From Chloroflexia bacterium (GTDB taxonomy: Bacteria; Chloroflexota; Chloroflexia; Thermomicrobiales; UBA6265): 8,869 nt of DNA. Each line of letters begins with the position of its first letter. The stretch's first letter is position 1. The translations under genes were made by a program, and so were the position numbers. The stretch lies in assembly GCA_013698495.1 (NCBI GenBank), contig JACCUV010000277.1, forward strand, positions 1-8,869. The letters run 5' to 3'. Positions 6,452 to 8,869 of this stretch are shown here, in pieces. Below the pieces are notes generated by a model. That model was not told the DNA's origin. It did no database searches and saw only the letters and a program-made list of their open reading frames with translations.

Positions 6452-7894
6452 GTGGGCGGGTTGCACGCGACTCCTTCTACCCGCTGGGAGGGCAAGCGCG
6501 TCACGGTGATGGGTTTGGGAGTGCTTGGCGGTGGAGTGGGCGCCGCCCGCTATCTGGCGGGACATGGCGCCCGGGTGACCGTCACGGACCAGCAAGAAGC
6601 CACCGCATTGGCCAGTTCGATTGAGGAGTTGGATGGTCTCCCGATCACCTACCATCTCGGAGGACATGACCTGGTTGATTTCACCAGGGCGGGCGCCGAT
6701 GTGGTTGTCCGCAACCCCGGCGTGCCGATGGACTCGCCATATCTTGCAACCGCGATCGGGGCCGGGGTCCAGATCGAGATGGAGATGTCGATTTTCTTTC
6801 GCGACTGTCCGGCGCGGATCATCGGGGTAACAGGCAGTAAGGGGAAGACAACCGTGTCGGCCCTGATCGGGGACATACTTCAGGCGTGGAAAACCGATTC
6901 GCTGCTGGCCGGCAATATGGGGATCTCGGCGTTGCATGAGCTCGACCGATTGTCGCCTTCCACGCCAGTGGCGCTTGAACTTTCGAGTTTCCAGATTGAG
7001 GCGCTAATCGATCATCGCCTCGCCCCGCATGTCGCGGTGATCACCAACATCTTTCCCGACCATCTTGATCGATATCGCGATTTCGATCACTACGCCTCGA
7101 CCAAGCGTGGGTTGGCGAGTTCGATGGAGCCACACGACATCGTGGTCTACAACGCCGACGACCCGGAGGCCACCAAGGTGACCGATCTCACGCATGCGCG
7201 GGTATTGCCCTTTGGTCTTGCAGGCGTACGCGGTAACGGCGCCTGGCTGGTTGGAGATGAACTCACGATCCGGGACGGGCAAACCACGCTCGAATTTGCT
7301 CGTCCGGATGTGCTGCCGCTCGCCGGTGACCATGGCGCCAGGAACGCGCTGGCGGCGATTGCGGCGGCCCATGCCTATGGCGCACCAGAGGAGGCGATCG
7401 CCAAGGCCCTCGGGGCCTTCAAGGGCGTCCCGAACCGCCTCGAAGTGGTGGCCGAAATCGAGGGCGTGCTCTACGTCAACGATACCTCCGCGACGGCTCC
7501 CGAGGCGGCGGTCGCGGGGATTCGCGTTCTGGCGCCGCGCGGGCGGCGATTGCACATCATCGCTGGTGGGGCAGACAAACGCACCGACCTCACGCCGTTT
7601 GCCGATGAACTGGCGCATGCCAAGGCCCTGATCTACCTGCTCGAGGGGACGGCCACGCCGGCGCTCGAAGCGTTGCTGACCGAGCGCCAAATTGCAATTT
7701 CCGGTACATTTGACTCGATGGCATCTGCTGTCAACGCCGCCTCCGCGCACGTTCGGAGAGGCGATATCGTGGCCTTGTGCCCGGCCTGCGCCAGCTTCGG
7801 GATGTTTCGCAACGAGTTCGATCGGGGTGAGCAGTTCCGACGGGCGACGATCGCGATCGACTCAAATCGCTCATCAAGGATGAGGAAATCTTGA
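6452..7894 (+). CDS. murD: UDP-N-acetylmuramoyl-L-alanine--D-glutamate ligase MurD
   Basis: MurD adds D-glutamate to UDP-MurNAc-L-Ala with ATP in the cytoplasm. The 480 residues carry an N-terminal UDP-binding VMGLGVLGGG (19-28) and RNPGVPMDSP (87-96). The ATPase domain has P-loop GVTGSKGKTT (125-134), LELSSFQIE (175-183), TNIFPDHLDRY (198-208), K218 at the carbamylated-lysine position and YNADD (233-237). The C-terminal domain has VNDTSATAPEA (342-352), AGGADKRTDL (371-380) and CPACASFGMF (443-452) with FDRGEQF (456-462). The usual GxHNxxN loop reads GDHGARN (292-298), so its first Asn is Gly. GTG 6452 directly abuts the mraY stop. TTG 6461, preceded at five bases by AGGTGG (6450-6455), is a credible alternative and costs only three residues. 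ftsW and murG, common next neighbours, are absent; murC follows. Confidence 0.94.
   Translation: MGGLHATPSTRWEGKRVTVMGLGVLGGGVGAARYLAGHGARVTVTDQQEATALASSIEELDGLPITYHLGGHDLVDFTRAGADVVVRNPGVPMDSPYLATAIGAGVQIEMEMSIFFRDCPARIIGVTGSKGKTTVSALIGDILQAWKTDSLLAGNMGISALHELDRLSPSTPVALELSSFQIEALIDHRLAPHVAVITNIFPDHLDRYRDFDHYASTKRGLASSMEPHDIVVYNADDPEATKVTDLTHARVLPFGLAGVRGNGAWLVGDELTIRDGQTTLEFARPDVLPLAGDHGARNALAAIAAAHAYGAPEEAIAKALGAFKGVPNRLEVVAEIEGVLYVNDTSATAPEAAVAGIRVLAPRGRRLHIIAGGADKRTDLTPFADELAHAKALIYLLEGTATPALEALLTERQIAISGTFDSMASAVNAASAHVRRGDIVALCPACASFGMFRNEFDRGEQFRRATIAIDSNRSSRMRKS
7882..7885 (+). promoter_or_regulatory. Ribosome binding site supporting a TTG start for murC
   Basis: GAGG lies five bases before TTG 7891 and eleven before the next in-frame candidate, GTG 7897. 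AAGGA (7876-7880) adds further purine-rich complementarity. The TTG overlaps the murD stop as TTGA, the same coupled layout as the ATGA junctions upstream, so TTG 7891 is preferred. Confidence 0.45.
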
Positions 7895-8869
7895 CAGTGA
7901 CGGACCTCGAACGTGTCGCAAACGAGCCAGCTCTGCCCGATCTTCCCGCAACTGTCCATTTTATTGGCATCGGCGGTATCAGCATGAGCGGATTGGCGCG
8001 AATGCTCAAGGGAATGGGCTACACAGTAACCGGCTCGGATTCGATCGAATCGTCGGCTGTGCTGGCGCTTCGGTCGGATGGCATTCCCGTAACGATTGGG
8101 CACGACGACCCTGGGTGTGCCTCGCGAGCAGACGTGGTCGTCAGCACCAGGAGGGCCGAGATACCCGCGGAGATCGAAATCGACGCCGCCATCGCCAATG
8201 GCGCAATCGTCGTCAAGCGCGGTCAGTTGTTGGGGATGATCGCAAATCCGCTGCGCTCGATCGCGGTCGCCGGCACCCACGGCAAGTCAACGACATCGGG
8301 GATGCTGGCGGCGGGATTACTGGCGCTTGGGCACGACCCCGGGTTTGCCGTAGGCGCGACAATGCCGGGCAACCTGGCCAATACCGCCGTGGGGGCGGGT
8401 GAGTACATGGTTGTCGAAGCAGACGAATTCGATCGCTCCTTTTTGTGGCTCAGATCGGATGTCTCCATCGTCACCTCGGTCAGTTTCGACCACCCGGACA
8501 TCTATGATGACCAGCACGACTACGATCGCGCCTTTGTGACCTTTGCGCTCAACACGAAGCCAGGGGGTACGCTCGTGATTGCGGCTGACGATGCCGGTTG
8601 TCGTCGCGTGCGGAAGTCGCTTGGCGATGAAGCCTCGTTGTCGTTTGCAATTGTCACATTTGGCGAAACCGACGATGCCGATTGGAAAGTTGCGGCTTCA
8701 GCCGAGAGCTTGACCTTTCGCGGTCCGGATAGCGAACCGCGGAACGCGCGCCTCTCCGCGCCAGGCATGCACAATGCGCGAAACGCACTGGCGGCCGTCG
8801 CGGCGCTCAACGCTCTGGGCGTCGCGCCAGGCGATGCGATTTCGGCGGTGGAGCCATTTCTCGGAGTCG
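7891..8869 (+). CDS. murC: UDP-N-acetylmuramate--L-alanine ligase MurC (3' truncated by window edge)
   Basis: MurC catalyses the first peptide addition, joining L-Ala to UDP-MurNAc with ATP. The 326 codons visible cover about two thirds of the usual protein. The Rossmann-like N-terminal domain has HFIGIGGISMSGLA (23-36) and GSD (48-50). The ATPase has P-loop AGTHGKSTTSG (127-137), VEADEFDRSFLWL (175-187), TSVSFDHPDIYDD (195-207) and APGMHNARNALAA (290-302). The reading ends at FLGV, just where the family continues into its C-terminal domain. The FDHPDIYDD and EADEFD motifs separate it from MurD and MurF. GGISMSG replaces the usual GGxGMSG, and GKSTT the usual GKTTT; both are conservative. TTG 7891 overlaps the murD stop and has GAGG at good spacing; GTG 7897 is the alternative. 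murB, murG or ftsQ may follow beyond the window, but this cannot be seen. Confidence 0.94.
   Translation, partial: MTVTDLERVANEPALPDLPATVHFIGIGGISMSGLARMLKGMGYTVTGSDSIESSAVLALRSDGIPVTIGHDDPGCASRADVVVSTRRAEIPAEIEIDAAIANGAIVVKRGQLLGMIANPLRSIAVAGTHGKSTTSGMLAAGLLALGHDPGFAVGATMPGNLANTAVGAGEYMVVEADEFDRSFLWLRSDVSIVTSVSFDHPDIYDDQHDYDRAFVTFALNTKPGGTLVIAADDAGCRRVRKSLGDEASLSFAIVTFGETDDADWKVAASAESLTFRGPDSEPRNARLSAPGMHNARNALAAVAALNALGVAPGDAISAVEPFLGV

Noticed and set aside
5495..6937. A 480-codon open frame on the - strand opposite mraY and murD
   Set aside because: It lies wholly antisense to two genes with complete motif sets. Its translation is rich in His, Arg, Gln and Pro without any recognisable domain, typical of an antisense frame in GC-rich DNA.
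8038..8051. Perfect 14-base palindrome GATTCGATCGAATC inside murC
   Set aside because: It encodes an ordinary stretch (D-S-I-E-S) in a conserved gene and is probably a chance extension of the abundant CGATCG core. Operator function inside a coding region is not supported.
1..8869. Mobile elements, CRISPR arrays, tRNA or rRNA genes
   Set aside because: No transposase motifs, terminal repeats, spaced identical repeats or RNA gene signatures were seen; the window is almost fully occupied by housekeeping genes.

Overview
The window is a GC-rich (about 60% by eye), densely coded bacterial chromosome segment with every gene on the + strand. It holds a biotin-dependent acyl-CoA carboxylase alpha chain, a 370-base non-coding gap, and then the head of a dcw (division and cell wall) cluster in the order mraZ, rsmH, murF, mraY, murD, murC. 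murC is cut by the right edge. The protein style (BC-BCCP fusion, MurF with a GSIGKTSAKE P-loop, MurC with GTHGKSTT, GTG and TTG starts) best fits a Chloroflexota-type bacterium, perhaps near Thermomicrobia. That is an impression from sequence style, not a proven placement.

Layout: bases 1-273 hold no convincing gene, only a short palindrome and a weak promoter candidate ahead of the carboxylase. Bases 274-2064 encode the carboxylase, with biotin carboxylase at the N-terminus and the biotinyl domain (AMKMEN) at the C-terminus. Bases 2065-2434 are non-coding. Their first half contains two long inverted repeats directly behind the carboxylase stop. Their second half contains a regular array of TGG(G/A)N repeats at 10-12 base spacing, which looks like a MraZ operator. 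One copy in this array is also a perfect DnaA-box 9-mer. From 2435 to the right edge the wall genes are packed head to tail: two ATGA overlaps, one TTGA overlap and one zero-base junction.

How the genes work together: MraZ is the probable autoregulator of the operon and RsmH methylates 16S rRNA. MurC and MurD add L-Ala and D-Glu to UDP-MurNAc, and MurF adds D-Ala-D-Ala. MraY then moves the finished phospho-MurNAc-pentapeptide onto undecaprenyl phosphate to give lipid I. Genes that commonly sit inside this cluster (ftsL, ftsI and murE between rsmH and murF; ftsW and murG between murD and murC) are absent, and the tight junctions show that nothing was lost recently. The carboxylase supplies malonyl-CoA or a related acyl-CoA for lipid synthesis and appears to be a separate transcription unit.

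No mobile element, CRISPR array, tRNA or rRNA was seen. I do not find a wholly new system. The most interesting parts are the operator array with its embedded DnaA box, the stem-rich gap, the pared-down dcw layout, and an apparent excess of the palindrome CGATCG.
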